From assembly GCA_964560495.1 (NCBI GenBank), contig CAZLMM010000004.1, positions 62,001 through 126,000 of the forward strand: a DNA stretch of 64,000 nt, read 5' to 3'. This DNA is from UBA5069 sp964560495. GTDB taxonomy: Bacteria > Chloroflexota > Anaerolineae > Caldilineales > Caldilineaceae. Under the pieces are notes generated by a model. The model was not told the origin of the DNA. It ran no database searches and worked only from the letters and a program-made list of their open reading frames with translations. Both the position numbers and the translations under genes were made by a program. Positions 18,165 through 26,109 of this stretch are shown in pieces. Position 1 is the stretch's first letter. The number at the start of each line of letters is the position of its first letter.

Positions 18165-18710
18165 ATGAGACTGATTCCTCGCAAACTATTCTTGACGCGC
18201 GGCATGGGCATTCACAGAGAAAAGCTAACCAGCTTTGAGATGGCCCTGCGCGAGGCCGGCATTGCCCAATTCAATCTGGTGCGTGTGTCGTCGATCTTTC
18301 CCCCTGGCTGTAAGATCATTGCCCGCGATGACGGCCTGAAATTGTTGCAGCCAGGCGAGATCGTCTTTGCCGTCATCGCTGAGATGTCGAGCAATGAGCC
18401 AGGTCGACGCATCGCCGCGTCCATCGGCGTGGCGCGCCCGGCCGACCCAGACAAATACGGCTATCTGTCTGAACACCACTCCTACGGGCAAACCGAACAA
18501 GAGGCGGGCGACTATTCCGAAGACCTGGCGGCCACCATGCTGGCGACGACGCTGGGCATTCCCTTCGACGCCGAAAAAGATTACAACGAGCGCAAAGAGC
18601 AATACATGATGGGCGGCGAGATCGTGGACACCACGAGCATCACCATCGCGACATCAGCGGCATCGGGCGGCATGTGGACCACCGTTGTGGCCGCTGCCAT
18701 CCTGGTCTAG
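18165..18710 (+). CDS. Pyruvoyl-dependent arginine decarboxylase
   Basis: A 181-residue proenzyme that makes agmatine from arginine. The self-cleavage site is Ser42-Ser43 in NLVRVSSIFPPGCK; cleavage would leave beta (1-42) and alpha chains, the latter with an N-terminal pyruvoyl group made from Ser43. Other family features are GEIVFAVIAEMSSNEPGRRIAASIG, the EHHSYGQTEQEAGDYSEDLAATML block and the final TTVVAAAILV. The ATG at 18165 is chosen because GGGGTG precedes it by about 9 nt; the longer open frame upstream is not family sequence. It is the first gene of a three-gene polyamine operon. 17925-18164 shows no clear feature beyond presumably the promoter. Confidence 0.9.
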   Translation: MRLIPRKLFLTRGMGIHREKLTSFEMALREAGIAQFNLVRVSSIFPPGCKIIARDDGLKLLQPGEIVFAVIAEMSSNEPGRRIAASIGVARPADPDKYGYLSEHHSYGQTEQEAGDYSEDLAATMLATTLGIPFDAEKDYNERKEQYMMGGEIVDTTSITIATSAASGGMWTTVVAAAILV

Positions 18711-18723
18711 TGGATTGGGCGCG

Positions 18724-19614
18724 ATGATCAACGACAACTTCCTGGGGTTGCCGGCCGAAGCCGCTGCCCATGAGCACGCTCAGGTTCTGGTGTTGCCCAT
18801 CCCCTTCGAGGCGACGGTGAGCTACGGCCACGGCGCGGCCGGCGGTCCGGCCGCCATCATCGCCGCGTCCCAGCAGGTGGAGCTCTACGACCGGGAGTTC
18901 GATCGCGAGCCGGCGTTGGAGTATGGCGTGCACACCCTGCCCGCGCTGGCGCTGCCTGACGAACCGGCTGCGGCAGTGGAAGCCATCGCCGCGGCCGTCG
19001 GCCAGGCTGCTGCCAGCGGCAAGCTGGTGGTGGGTTTGGGCGGCGAGCACACCGTAAGCGTGGGCTTTGGCCGCGGCGTGCTCGCCGCCCTGGGCGGTCC
19101 GCTCACCGTGGTGCAGATCGACGCGCACAGCGATCTGCGCGCTGAATACGACGACACGACTCTCAGCCATGCCTGCATCGCCCGTCGTCTCCTGGAGCAC
19201 CCGGAGATCGAGCAGGTGCTCCAGGTGGGGATTCGCTCCGTTTGCGCCGAAGAGATGGAGTTCGCTCGCGCGCATCCGCACCGCGTGCGCGCCTGGTTTG
19301 CCGAGGATGTGCACGATGGCAACTGGCAGGACGAGCTACGAGCGCGTCTGGCCGGGCGGCGCGTCTATCTTACCATCGACGTGGATGGGCTGGACCCGGC
19401 CATTGTCCCCTCCACGGGCACGCCCGAACCCGATGGGTTGACCTGGCGCGAGACGCTTGCCATTCTGCGCACGGTGACGGAGAACGCGGAGGTCGTTGCG
19501 CTGGATTGCGTTGAGCTGGCGCCGGTCGTCGGCCATCACGCCTCAGATTTCGCCGTAGCCAAGCTCGTCTACAAAACGATTTCCTATGTGATGCAGAACA
19601 GAAGGAAGATGTGA
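18724..19614 (+). CDS. speB: Agmatinase (ureohydrolase family)
   Basis: A 296-residue enzyme of the arginase/agmatinase family, expected to hydrolyse agmatine to putrescine and urea. The binuclear Mn site is visible: GGEHTVS, QIDAHSDLR, and TIDVDGLDPAIVPSTGTPEPDGL, with SHACIARRL between. It starts 13 bp after the decarboxylase stop, and its own stop overlaps a possible GTG start of the next gene. Genome context (arginine decarboxylase before, deoxyhypusine-synthase-like after) supports agmatine rather than arginine as substrate. Confidence 0.9.
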   Translation: MINDNFLGLPAEAAAHEHAQVLVLPIPFEATVSYGHGAAGGPAAIIAASQQVELYDREFDREPALEYGVHTLPALALPDEPAAAVEAIAAAVGQAAASGKLVVGLGGEHTVSVGFGRGVLAALGGPLTVVQIDAHSDLRAEYDDTTLSHACIARRLLEHPEIEQVLQVGIRSVCAEEMEFARAHPHRVRAWFAEDVHDGNWQDELRARLAGRRVYLTIDVDGLDPAIVPSTGTPEPDGLTWRETLAILRTVTENAEVVALDCVELAPVVGHHASDFAVAKLVYKTISYVMQNRRKM

Positions 19615-20606
19615 AAGAAATCTCTATGGACCATGCAAACAGCGTCAAAGCCTTCATCAGGCATCACTATCGCCATTTCAACGCAGCCGCGTTGGTGGAC
19701 GCCGCCGAGGGATACTGCACCTTTCTCGCCGGCGGCGGCAAGATGTTTCTGGCCATGGCCGGCGCCATGAGCAGTGCAGAGCTGGGGTTGTCGCTGGCCG
19801 AGATGATTCGCGCCGGGAAGATCCACGCGATCAGCTGCACGGGCGCCAATCTGGAAGAGGATATCTACAACCTGGTGGCCCACGATCACTACGTGCGCAT
19901 CCCCAATTGGCGCGATCTGACGCCAGAGGATGAGCACGAGCTGCTCTCGCGCCATCTGAATCGGGTGACGGACACGTGCATCCCCGAAGAGGAAGCCATC
20001 CGCCGCATCGAAGACGCCATCCTGGAAGAGTGGATGGCTGCGGATGAGGCCGGCGAACGTTATTTCCCCTATGAGTTTCTCTATCGCATTTTGCGCAGCG
20101 GCAAGCTGGAAAAGTATTACCAGATTGACCCACAGGATTCGTGGATGATGGCCGCGTGCGAGATGAACCTGCCAATCTTCACGCCAGGGTGGGAAGATTC
20201 CACTACGGGGAATATCTACGCTTCCCATTGCATCCGCGGCCATATCAAGAATGTTCATACGGTGCGCAGCGGCATCGAGACCATGATGGTCCTGGCCGAC
20301 TGGTACCGGGCCGAGACAAGTCAGCAACCGGTCGGCTTCTTCCAGATCGGCGGCGGCATCGCCGGCGATTTCCCCATCTGCGTCGTGCCCATGCTGCGTC
20401 AGGATATGGAGCTGGAGGAGACGCCCCTGTGGAGCTACTTCTGCCAGATCAGCGACTCAACCACCAGCTACGGCTCCTATTCGGGCGCAGTGCCCAATGA
20501 GAAGATCACCTGGGAGAAGCTGGACATCAGCACTCCCAAATTCATGATCGAGTCAGACGCCACCATCGTCGCCCCGCTCATCTTTGCCTACGTTCTGGCG
20601 GACTGA
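19611..20606 (+). CDS. Deoxyhypusine-synthase-like protein (probable aminobutyl transferase)
   Basis: A 331-residue NAD-dependent family member. Deoxyhypusine synthases take an aminobutyl group from spermidine. Since bacteria lack eIF5A, some bacterial members are thought to make homospermidine from putrescine instead (family knowledge). Seen here: LAGAMSSAELG, ISCTGANLEEDIYN, FQIGGGIAGDFPI, and SGAVPNEKITWEKLD, where Lys303 aligns with the catalytic Lys of human DHS (SWGKI). The start is either GTG 19611 (overlapping the agmatinase stop) or ATG 19626; AGGAAG upstream is badly spaced for both. Operon context with arginine decarboxylase and agmatinase points to polyamine synthesis. Confidence 0.85.
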   Translation: MKEISMDHANSVKAFIRHHYRHFNAAALVDAAEGYCTFLAGGGKMFLAMAGAMSSAELGLSLAEMIRAGKIHAISCTGANLEEDIYNLVAHDHYVRIPNWRDLTPEDEHELLSRHLNRVTDTCIPEEEAIRRIEDAILEEWMAADEAGERYFPYEFLYRILRSGKLEKYYQIDPQDSWMMAACEMNLPIFTPGWEDSTTGNIYASHCIRGHIKNVHTVRSGIETMMVLADWYRAETSQQPVGFFQIGGGIAGDFPICVVPMLRQDMELEETPLWSYFCQISDSTTSYGSYSGAVPNEKITWEKLDISTPKFMIESDATIVAPLIFAYVLAD

Positions 20607-20630
20607 ATCACCCTCTGTCCTTCCCCATAT

Positions 20631-20669
20631 CGTGACAGATGTCCCGGACTTTTCGGGACGCCTGTCACG
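20631..20669. promoter_or_regulatory. Two-part palindrome between the polyamine operon and the regulator gene
   Basis: CGTGACAG (20631-20638) pairs with CTGTCACG (20662-20669), and GTCCCG (20641-20646) pairs with CGGGAC (20654-20659). The 7-nt loop is GACTTTT and two mismatched bases separate the stems. It could end the polyamine operon transcript, but no T run follows; it may equally be an operator for the PocR-type gene that starts 78 bp downstream. Confidence 0.45.
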
Positions 20670-20702
20670 TGCATCGGCGTCCCAATCGGCGTATGCTCAT
20701 GT

Positions 20703-20743
20703 TGCATCAAATGCACACAATGCACTGAATGCAACCGGATGCA
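20703..20743 (+). promoter_or_regulatory. Phased TGCA repeats before the PocR-type regulator
   Basis: TGCA occurs at 20703, 20712, 20721, 20730 and 20740, that is with steps of 9, 9, 9 and 10 bp, in the 44 bp before ATG 20747. The units read AATGCACAC, AATGCACTG, AATGCAACC. Near-helical phasing of one short word fits cooperative protein binding on one DNA face, perhaps by the encoded regulator. No coding frame passes through, because a TGA at 20726 closes it. Confidence 0.5.
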
Positions 20744-20746
20744 CAA

Positions 20747-21505
20747 ATGGACGCCAATTTCTACACTGCACGAGAACTTCAGTCCCTCCTCCAGGTTGAC
20801 CGCACCACCATCTACCGCATGGCCGACAACGGCAAAGTGCCGGCCGTCAAGGTAGGCAATCAATGGCGCTTTCCCCGCCGCCAGGTGCAACAGTGGCTGG
20901 CAAAAGAAAACGCGCCGGTCGAGCTCCACAAATCCGTCGCTGCCGCGACGCCGCATCTGACGCGCCTGTTGCCCCTTGATTGCGTGCAGTTGCTCCAGGA
21001 CACCTTCGCCGACGCCCTCGGTGTGATGATCATCATCACTGACCTGAACGGGCTGCCGGTGACGCGACCCAGCAACCCTTGTGGCTTGTTCTCTGCCATG
21101 GAAGCAGAACCACACGCTCAGAAGCGCTGTCTGCAATGGTGGGCGGAGCTGGCGCGACGGCCGGGATTACAGCCCGCCTTTCTACCCAGCCACCTGGGAC
21201 TGCTCTGTGCGCGCGGCTTTATCCGCACAGGCGCTGAACTAAGCGGCATGGTCATCGTCGGCGGCATTGCGCCGAAGGTGTGGCCTCCGTCACCTGAGCA
21301 ACTGGAGAGGATCGCCGCCTATCTTGACGTGACGCCCGGTCTGGTGCAGGCGCACTTGCACGAAGTGTACACGCTCGACTTGACTCAACAGCAGCAGTTG
21401 CTCCCTCTGGTGCAACGCATCGCCGACATTGTGACCCACATCGCCGGTGAGCGCCAACAGATCTGCGCCAGATTGGAGAATATCGCTGCATTGACCCAGT
21501 TGTGA
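20747..21505 (+). CDS. HTH plus PocR-domain sensory regulator
   Basis: A 252-residue putative transcription regulator. Residues 1-60 are an excisionase/MerR-like helix-turn-helix (YTARELQSLLQVDRTTIYRMADNGKVPAVKVGNQWRFPRRQVQQWL). Residues 70-230 are a PocR-type ligand-binding domain (LLQDTFADALGVMIIITDLNGLPVTRPSNPCGLFS...CLQWWAELARRPG...CARGFIRTGAELSGMVIVGGI), which in other proteins senses small hydrocarbon-type ligands, sometimes through Cys residues. ATG 20747 is preferred since the alternative at 20729 lies inside the phased repeat; neither has a good ribosome site. It lies just upstream of the sulfur-handling cluster on the same strand and probably controls it. Confidence 0.75.
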   Translation: MDANFYTARELQSLLQVDRTTIYRMADNGKVPAVKVGNQWRFPRRQVQQWLAKENAPVELHKSVAAATPHLTRLLPLDCVQLLQDTFADALGVMIIITDLNGLPVTRPSNPCGLFSAMEAEPHAQKRCLQWWAELARRPGLQPAFLPSHLGLLCARGFIRTGAELSGMVIVGGIAPKVWPPSPEQLERIAAYLDVTPGLVQAHLHEVYTLDLTQQQQLLPLVQRIADIVTHIAGERQQICARLENIAALTQL

Positions 21506-21529
21506 ACGATGGGAAAGGATTGTTCAACG

Positions 21530-22762
21530 ATGAAACGTCTTCTGATATTGGGCGCCGGCACGGCCGGCACCATGGCAGCCAACCGATTGGCGCGTGTTCT
21601 CGACCAGGACGAATGGAAGATCACCTTGGTGGATGCTGACGAGGCTCACTACTACCAGCCGGGCTTTCTCTTCATTCCCTTTGGCGTCTACAGCAAAGCT
21701 GACGTAGTGCGCCTCAAGCGCGACTACCTGCCGCCGGGCGTCGAAATCATCTTCTCTCCTATCGAGGTCATCGAACCGGAGCATAATCGGGTGCGCATCG
21801 CCAAAGACAGCCGCTATCTCACCTATGACTACTTGATCATCGCCACCGGCTCCAAGATTGTGCCGCAGGAAACCGCCGGGCTGATGGAACACGAGTGGCG
21901 CAAGAGCATCTTCGATTTCTACACTGTGGATGGCGCCGTCGCGCTGGCGAAATTCCTGCGCACATGGCAGGGTGGACGACTGGTGCTGAACATCGCCGAG
22001 ATGCCTATCAAGTGTCCGGTGGCGCCGTTGGAATTCCTCTTCCTGGCCGATTGGTACTTTCATGAGCAGGGGTTGCGCAAGCGGGTGGAGTTGACCCTGG
22101 CGACGCCCCTCACCGGCGCGTTCACCAAGCCCATCGCCAGCCAGTTGTTGGGCGGCCTGTTAGAGGAAAAGAATATCAACATCGTCCCCGAATTCAACAT
22201 CGCTCGGGTCGAGCCGGATGAAAAGGCGATCTACTCGTGGGATGACACGAAGATCGAATATGACCTGCTGGTGAGCATTCCAGTCAACATGGGCGATGCG
22301 CTCATCGAACGATCAGGCATAGGCGATGACCTGAATTTCGTGCCAACGGAGAAGCACACACTCAAGGCGAAAGAATTCGACAACATCTTCGTGTTGGGCG
22401 ACGCAACCGATCTGCCCTCATCCAAAGCTGGTTCGGTCGCCCACTTCCAGGTGGATGTCTTTATCGAGAACTTCTTGCGCTATATTGATGGGCTGGAATT
22501 GCTGCCCAGCTTTGATGGGCACGCCAACTGCTATATCGAGTCGGGTTTTGGCAAGGGCTTCCTCATCGACTTCAACTACGACACGCAACCCTTGCCGGGG
22601 AAATTTCCCCTGCCTGGTTTGGGCCCATTCTCGCTGCTGCAAGAATCGCGCTCCAACCACTGGGGCAAGATGATGTTCCGCTGGATGTACTGGAACATCC
22701 TGCTCAAAGGGCGTGAGCTGCCCATTCCGGCGCAGATGAGCATGGCCGGCAAGTGGTCTTGA
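21530..22762 (+). CDS. Sulfide:quinone oxidoreductase-like flavoprotein
   Basis: A 410-residue FAD protein of the SQR group. It has an N-terminal dinucleotide-binding motif (LLILGAGTAGTMAANRLA), a second nucleotide-binding region, YDYLIIATGSKIVPQE, and the C-terminal FAD motif FVLGDATDLPSSKAGSVAHFQ. Two of the three SQR redox Cys can be placed, Cys162 (PIKCPVAP) and Cys334 (ANCYIE); the third is not evident. The C-terminal amphipathic stretch (WGKMMFRWMYWNILLKG) fits membrane attachment. It likely oxidises sulfide or a persulfide and passes electrons to quinone. AAAGGA lies 10 nt before ATG 21530. It leads a cluster with DUF1641, TusE/DsrC-like and DsrE-like genes. Confidence 0.85.
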   Translation: MKRLLILGAGTAGTMAANRLARVLDQDEWKITLVDADEAHYYQPGFLFIPFGVYSKADVVRLKRDYLPPGVEIIFSPIEVIEPEHNRVRIAKDSRYLTYDYLIIATGSKIVPQETAGLMEHEWRKSIFDFYTVDGAVALAKFLRTWQGGRLVLNIAEMPIKCPVAPLEFLFLADWYFHEQGLRKRVELTLATPLTGAFTKPIASQLLGGLLEEKNINIVPEFNIARVEPDEKAIYSWDDTKIEYDLLVSIPVNMGDALIERSGIGDDLNFVPTEKHTLKAKEFDNIFVLGDATDLPSSKAGSVAHFQVDVFIENFLRYIDGLELLPSFDGHANCYIESGFGKGFLIDFNYDTQPLPGKFPLPGLGPFSLLQESRSNHWGKMMFRWMYWNILLKGRELPIPAQMSMAGKWS

Positions 22763-22773
22763 AGGAGGCGACG

Positions 22774-23571
22774 ATGAGTGCTGCACTGATGGATGTCACC
22801 TTGCAAGAGGCGCCGAAAGTCACCAGCGTCGGCAGCAACGGCGCAGGCGATCCCTTGGCGGAGATTGGGCGCAAACTCGACCTGCTCACCCGTAGCATGG
22901 TCGCGCTGAACGAACGCATGGATTGGCTGGCGGAGCAGGCCGACGCACAGCGCCGCCGCCAACAGGAGTGGGACGAGCTGTGGGCCGATCTCTCTCCCAT
23001 CCTGCGTGAGGCCTATGGAGCGACAGTGGAGCAGATGTCTGGCCTGGAGCACTATGTTCAGCTTGAGGATCTGCAGATGTTGGCCCGGCGGCTGGCGCGC
23101 AACACTCGCAACATCAACGAACTCCTGGAGCTGATGGAGAGCGGTTTCGAGCTATATCGGGACATGTCCCCTTTGGTCAAGGAGGTGGTGGGCGAGGCGG
23201 TGACTGCGTTGGACGGCCTGGAGCGCCGCGGCTACTTTGGCTTCGTGCGCCAGGGGCAGTATGTCCTCGACCAGGTCGTCACCTCTTTCAGCGAGGAAGA
23301 TGTGCGCCAGTTAGGCGACAATGTGGTGCTGATCCTGAACACTGTCAAGGCGCTGACCCAGCCCGAAATGATGAACCTGATCAACAACCTGACCCAGGGC
23401 TTCCATGAGGCTGAGAAACAGGTGACGGAGCAGTCGACGTCGCTCCTCAGCCTGCTGCGGGAGATGCGCGACCCGGATGTTCGCCGCGGCCTGGCCATCA
23501 CATTGCGCACGCTCAAGCTGGTGTCGCACCAGGCGCCGCAGAAGCCGCAAACAATGGTAAATGGCAAATGA
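22774..23571 (+). CDS. DUF1641 helical protein
   Basis: A 265-residue, almost wholly helical protein without membrane segments. The N-terminal part (residues 28-60, LAEIGRKLDLLTRSMVALNERMDWLAEQ) looks like a coiled coil. The C-terminal part carries the DUF1641 signature (LREMRDPDVRRGLAITLRTLKLV). DUF1641 proteins are commonly found beside SQR-like flavoproteins and sulfur-relay genes, as here, and are presumed partners; no reaction is known. Start at ATG 22774 with AAGGAGG 5 nt upstream, 11 bp after the flavoprotein stop. Confidence 0.8.
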   Translation: MSAALMDVTLQEAPKVTSVGSNGAGDPLAEIGRKLDLLTRSMVALNERMDWLAEQADAQRRRQQEWDELWADLSPILREAYGATVEQMSGLEHYVQLEDLQMLARRLARNTRNINELLELMESGFELYRDMSPLVKEVVGEAVTALDGLERRGYFGFVRQGQYVLDQVVTSFSEEDVRQLGDNVVLILNTVKALTQPEMMNLINNLTQGFHEAEKQVTEQSTSLLSLLREMRDPDVRRGLAITLRTLKLVSHQAPQKPQTMVNGK

Positions 23572-23704
23572 TGAACTGTGAATGATTGGCCTGGCGTAGA
23601 TCACGCTTGCGGAGAATGTTGACCGAGACGCGCAGCTCGTGATCGATGACGGGCGCAATAGATACATAAACAACAAAACCACCTCAATAGAAAGGTTGAT
23701 TCTC

Positions 23705-24010
23705 ATGTTAAAAGAAATGACCGTATCGTTGGACGCCGAAGGATTCATGACCAATCCCAAAGAGTGGACGCCGGAGATTGCTCAGGTGTTCGCCGAAGAG
23801 GAAGGCATCCTCAAGCTGACTGACCGCCACTGGAAGGTGATCAACTTCGCCCGCGACAGTTACCTCAAGAACGGCGAATCGCCCACTTTGCGCACCATCA
23901 CCAAGCAATCCGGCGTGGACACCAAGGAACTCTACGAGCTTTTCCCCAAAGGGCCAGCCAAGAAGGTGGCGCGCATCTCCGGGTTGAGCAAGCCCAAGGG
24001 ATGCATCTAG
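23705..24010 (+). CDS. TusE/DsrC-family sulfur carrier
   Basis: A 101-residue protein of the TusE/DsrC/DsvC family, which carries sulfur as a persulfide on a flexible C-terminal arm. Seen are EGFMTNPKEWTPEIAQVFAEEEGI, LTDRHWKVINFARDSYLKNGESPTLRTI, and the arm ARISGLSKPKGCI with the conserved penultimate Cys100. The second Cys of true DsrC (eleven residues earlier) is Ala89 here, so the intramolecular trisulfide chemistry of dissimilatory DsrC is not possible. It acts more like TusE or a simple carrier. The start is ATG 23705 with AGAAAGG 9 nt before it. Confidence 0.85.
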   Translation: MLKEMTVSLDAEGFMTNPKEWTPEIAQVFAEEEGILKLTDRHWKVINFARDSYLKNGESPTLRTITKQSGVDTKELYELFPKGPAKKVARISGLSKPKGCI

Positions 24011-24074
24011 GGGATGGCGGATAGGGTCTTGAGGGAATGAGGTTTGGGGGGAGGTAGGGTCTTGGGGAGACGGG
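24010..24074 (+). other. G-run tract with quadruplex potential
   Basis: Seven runs of three to six G (24010-13, 24024-26, 24033-35, 24046-51, 24057-59, 24064-67, 24072-74) lie in 65 nt on the coding strand between the TusE/DsrC-like and DsrE-like genes; the next 40 nt switch to C-rich. If transcribed, the mRNA could form quadruplexes ahead of the DsrE-like gene. Confidence 0.5.
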
Positions 24075-24163
24075 ACTCACCCTACAACCTCAACGCCCAC
24101 ACCCTCACAAGATCATCTCTGCACCAACACAAACCGGAACAATCATCTCAAGGGAGATCAACA

Positions 24164-24634
24164 ATGAACGAGGAAAAGAACCGCAAATTGGCAATTATCT
24201 GCTCGAAGGGCAGTCTGGATATGGCTTACCCTGGCCTGGTGTTGGCCAACGCTGCGCGCATGATGGGCATCGACGCCGACCTCTTCTTCACCTTCTGGGG
24301 GATGGACATTATCACCAAGAAGAATGTGGATTACCTCAAGGTGGCGCCGGTGGGCAACCCGGCCATGCACATGCCCAGCATCGTCGGCATGTTGCCGGGG
24401 ATGGCAAGCCTGGCGACGACCATGATGAGCAGGGAGATCGAGAAGCTGGACATGCCGCCCGTCCATGAATTCCTGACCATGGTGCACGACGCTGGCTGCG
24501 GCGTCTACGCCTGTCGTATGGCCTCGGATATGATGCACCTGACCAGGGATGACCTGGTGGAGGAAGTAGACGACATCATCGGCGCAATGGAATTCCTGGA
24601 AAAAGCCGAGGGGGCGCAACTCCTCTTCATCTGA
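24164..24634 (+). CDS. DsrE/DsrF-like sulfur-transfer family protein
   Basis: A 156-residue cytoplasmic protein of the DsrE/DsrF/DrsH-like superfamily. It opens KLAIICSKGSLDMAYPGLVLANAARMMGIDADLFFTFWG and has a second conserved block VHDAGCGVYACRMASDMM. Candidate persulfide-carrying residues are Cys13, Cys112 and Cys117. The position last in the cluster after SQR-like, DUF1641 and TusE/DsrC-like genes suggests it passes sulfane sulfur to or from the TusE-like carrier. ATG 24164 has AGGGAG 8 nt upstream. Confidence 0.8.
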   Translation: MNEEKNRKLAIICSKGSLDMAYPGLVLANAARMMGIDADLFFTFWGMDIITKKNVDYLKVAPVGNPAMHMPSIVGMLPGMASLATTMMSREIEKLDMPPVHEFLTMVHDAGCGVYACRMASDMMHLTRDDLVEEVDDIIGAMEFLEKAEGAQLLFI

Positions 24635-24647
24635 GGTGAATGCGTGT

Positions 24648-25802
24648 TCATAGGCCGCTGCGCTGATTCGTCAACGCGACGATGATCTTTTGATCGGTGA
24701 CAGGAAAGGGAAACTTCCCCAGCTGGTCAAAGGATTCCCAGCGCCAGTCGGCGCAGCCGATGGTTTGCGGAGCGCCGCCCACATGACGGGCGTGGAAGGC
24801 ATGGAGGGTGATGCGAAAGTGGGTGTAAGCATGGCGCACCGTTGTGACCTGCTCACCCACGACAATCTCGATGCCCAGCTCCTCCATGATCTCCCGCCGC
24901 AGGCAAGCCGCCAGGTCGGCGTCCTCGGGGTCGAGCTTGCCGCCGGGAAATTCCCACAACCCGCCGAGCAGACCGTCGTGGGGGCGCTGGGCGATAAGCA
25001 ACCGTGAGTTGAAAAGGGCGCCTTCCCAGATGACGCCGGCGGCCACATGGAAGTGGGGCGTCTGTTTCGAGGGCAAGCGCCCTGGGCGCAGCGCCTGCGT
25101 CCCTGCTGCAACCGCTGCGCAGAGATCGAGCAGCGGACAGGCGCAACAGGTCGGATTGGTCGGCGTGCAGACGGTTGCGCCCAGCTCCATGAGCGCCTCG
25201 TTGAGCGCGCCCGCCTGGCCTGGCGGCGCAGCCTTGACCAGCGCCCGGGCGACCCCCCAGAAGTGCTTTTCCGTGTCAGGCAATTCGATTGGCTGCGCCC
25301 AATCGAATTGGCGGCTGAACACTCGCTTTACATTGCCGTCGAGCACGGGTTCGGCCTGCCCAAAGGCCAGGCTCAGGATGGCGCCTGCTGTGTAAGGGCC
25401 GATCCCCGGCAACTTGAGCAGGAGGTCGCGTTGATCCGGCAGGCCCCCGCCGCATTCATCGACAACCACGCGCGCCGCCCGATGCAGATTGCGGGCGCGA
25501 GCGTAATACCCCAGCCCTTCCCATTGCTTGAGCACTTCTTGCAAGTCTGCGGCGGCCAACGCCTCGACGGTGGGAAAAGCAACCAGCCAACGCCGGAAAT
25601 AATCGCTGACGACTTCGGCGCGTGTCTGCTGAAGCATGATTTCACTGACCCACACCTGATAGGAGTCACGGACGCCGGGCGGCGCCGTGCGCCAGGGCAG
25701 ATCGCGTCCATGACGCTCTCGCCAGGCGATCAGCCTGTGGACGACCTGAGGCAGGTCGAGGTCGGCGGGAGCGGGCAGCGGGAAAGACGATGCGGGCGTC
25801 AT
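24648..25802 (-). CDS. mutY: A/G-specific adenine DNA glycosylase
   Basis: A 384-residue base-excision repair enzyme that removes adenine opposite 8-oxoguanine. The HhH-GPD domain has the catalytic Glu54 (SEIMLQQTR) and Asp155 (LDGNVKR), and the helix-hairpin-helix LPGIGPYTAGAIL. A [4Fe-4S] site follows: Cys212-x6-Cys219-x2-Cys222-x5-Cys228. The C-terminal NUDIX-like domain (from about residue 250) recognises the 8-oxoG strand and contains PHDGLLGGLWEFPGGKLDPEDADLAACLRREIMEELGI. It starts 7 bp after the small zinc-ribbon gene and is probably co-transcribed with it. Confidence 0.95.
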   Translation of the reverse strand: MTPASSFPLPAPADLDLPQVVHRLIAWRERHGRDLPWRTAPPGVRDSYQVWVSEIMLQQTRAEVVSDYFRRWLVAFPTVEALAAADLQEVLKQWEGLGYYARARNLHRAARVVVDECGGGLPDQRDLLLKLPGIGPYTAGAILSLAFGQAEPVLDGNVKRVFSRQFDWAQPIELPDTEKHFWGVARALVKAAPPGQAGALNEALMELGATVCTPTNPTCCACPLLDLCAAVAAGTQALRPGRLPSKQTPHFHVAAGVIWEGALFNSRLLIAQRPHDGLLGGLWEFPGGKLDPEDADLAACLRREIMEELGIEIVVGEQVTTVRHAYTHFRITLHAFHARHVGGAPQTIGCADWRWESFDQLGKFPFPVTDQKIIVALTNQRSGL

Positions 25803-25809
25803 CGCCGCG

Positions 25810-26016
25810 TCACTGGGCTGGGCCGAGCATCATGCACTGGCCGAGGAAGAGCGTGGCAATAAAAACGATCATGGCGACCCACATCCACACCGGCAAACCG
25901 GCGAAGACCATGGGTTTCTTTTCTTTTTTGGGTTTTGGCTTGGGCAGGACGGCCTGACAGCGCCAGCAGACTTCCTTATCATCTGGATTCCAGGTATTGC
26001 AGTTGGTGCAATTCAT
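25810..26016 (-). CDS. Small zinc-ribbon membrane protein
   Basis: A 68-residue protein. The N-terminal CTNCN...CWRCQ motif (two CxxC pairs 12 residues apart) is a zinc ribbon. A Lys/Pro linker follows, then one membrane segment (VWMWVAMIVFIATLFLGQCMML). The family is common but uncharacterised; it could be a small membrane-bound adaptor. Upstream gene of mutY on the same strand and divergent from the ABC-F gene. Confidence 0.75.
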   Translation of the reverse strand: MNCTNCNTWNPDDKEVCWRCQAVLPKPKPKKEKKPMVFAGLPVWMWVAMIVFIATLFLGQCMMLGPAQ

Positions 26017-26109
26017 CGACTTTCTCCGCGTTCAAATCGCCCGGCGATTCATTTGGTCAATACCTTTCCATTGTACATCAGATCGGCTGATCTGTGATAC
26101 GATTGCCCC

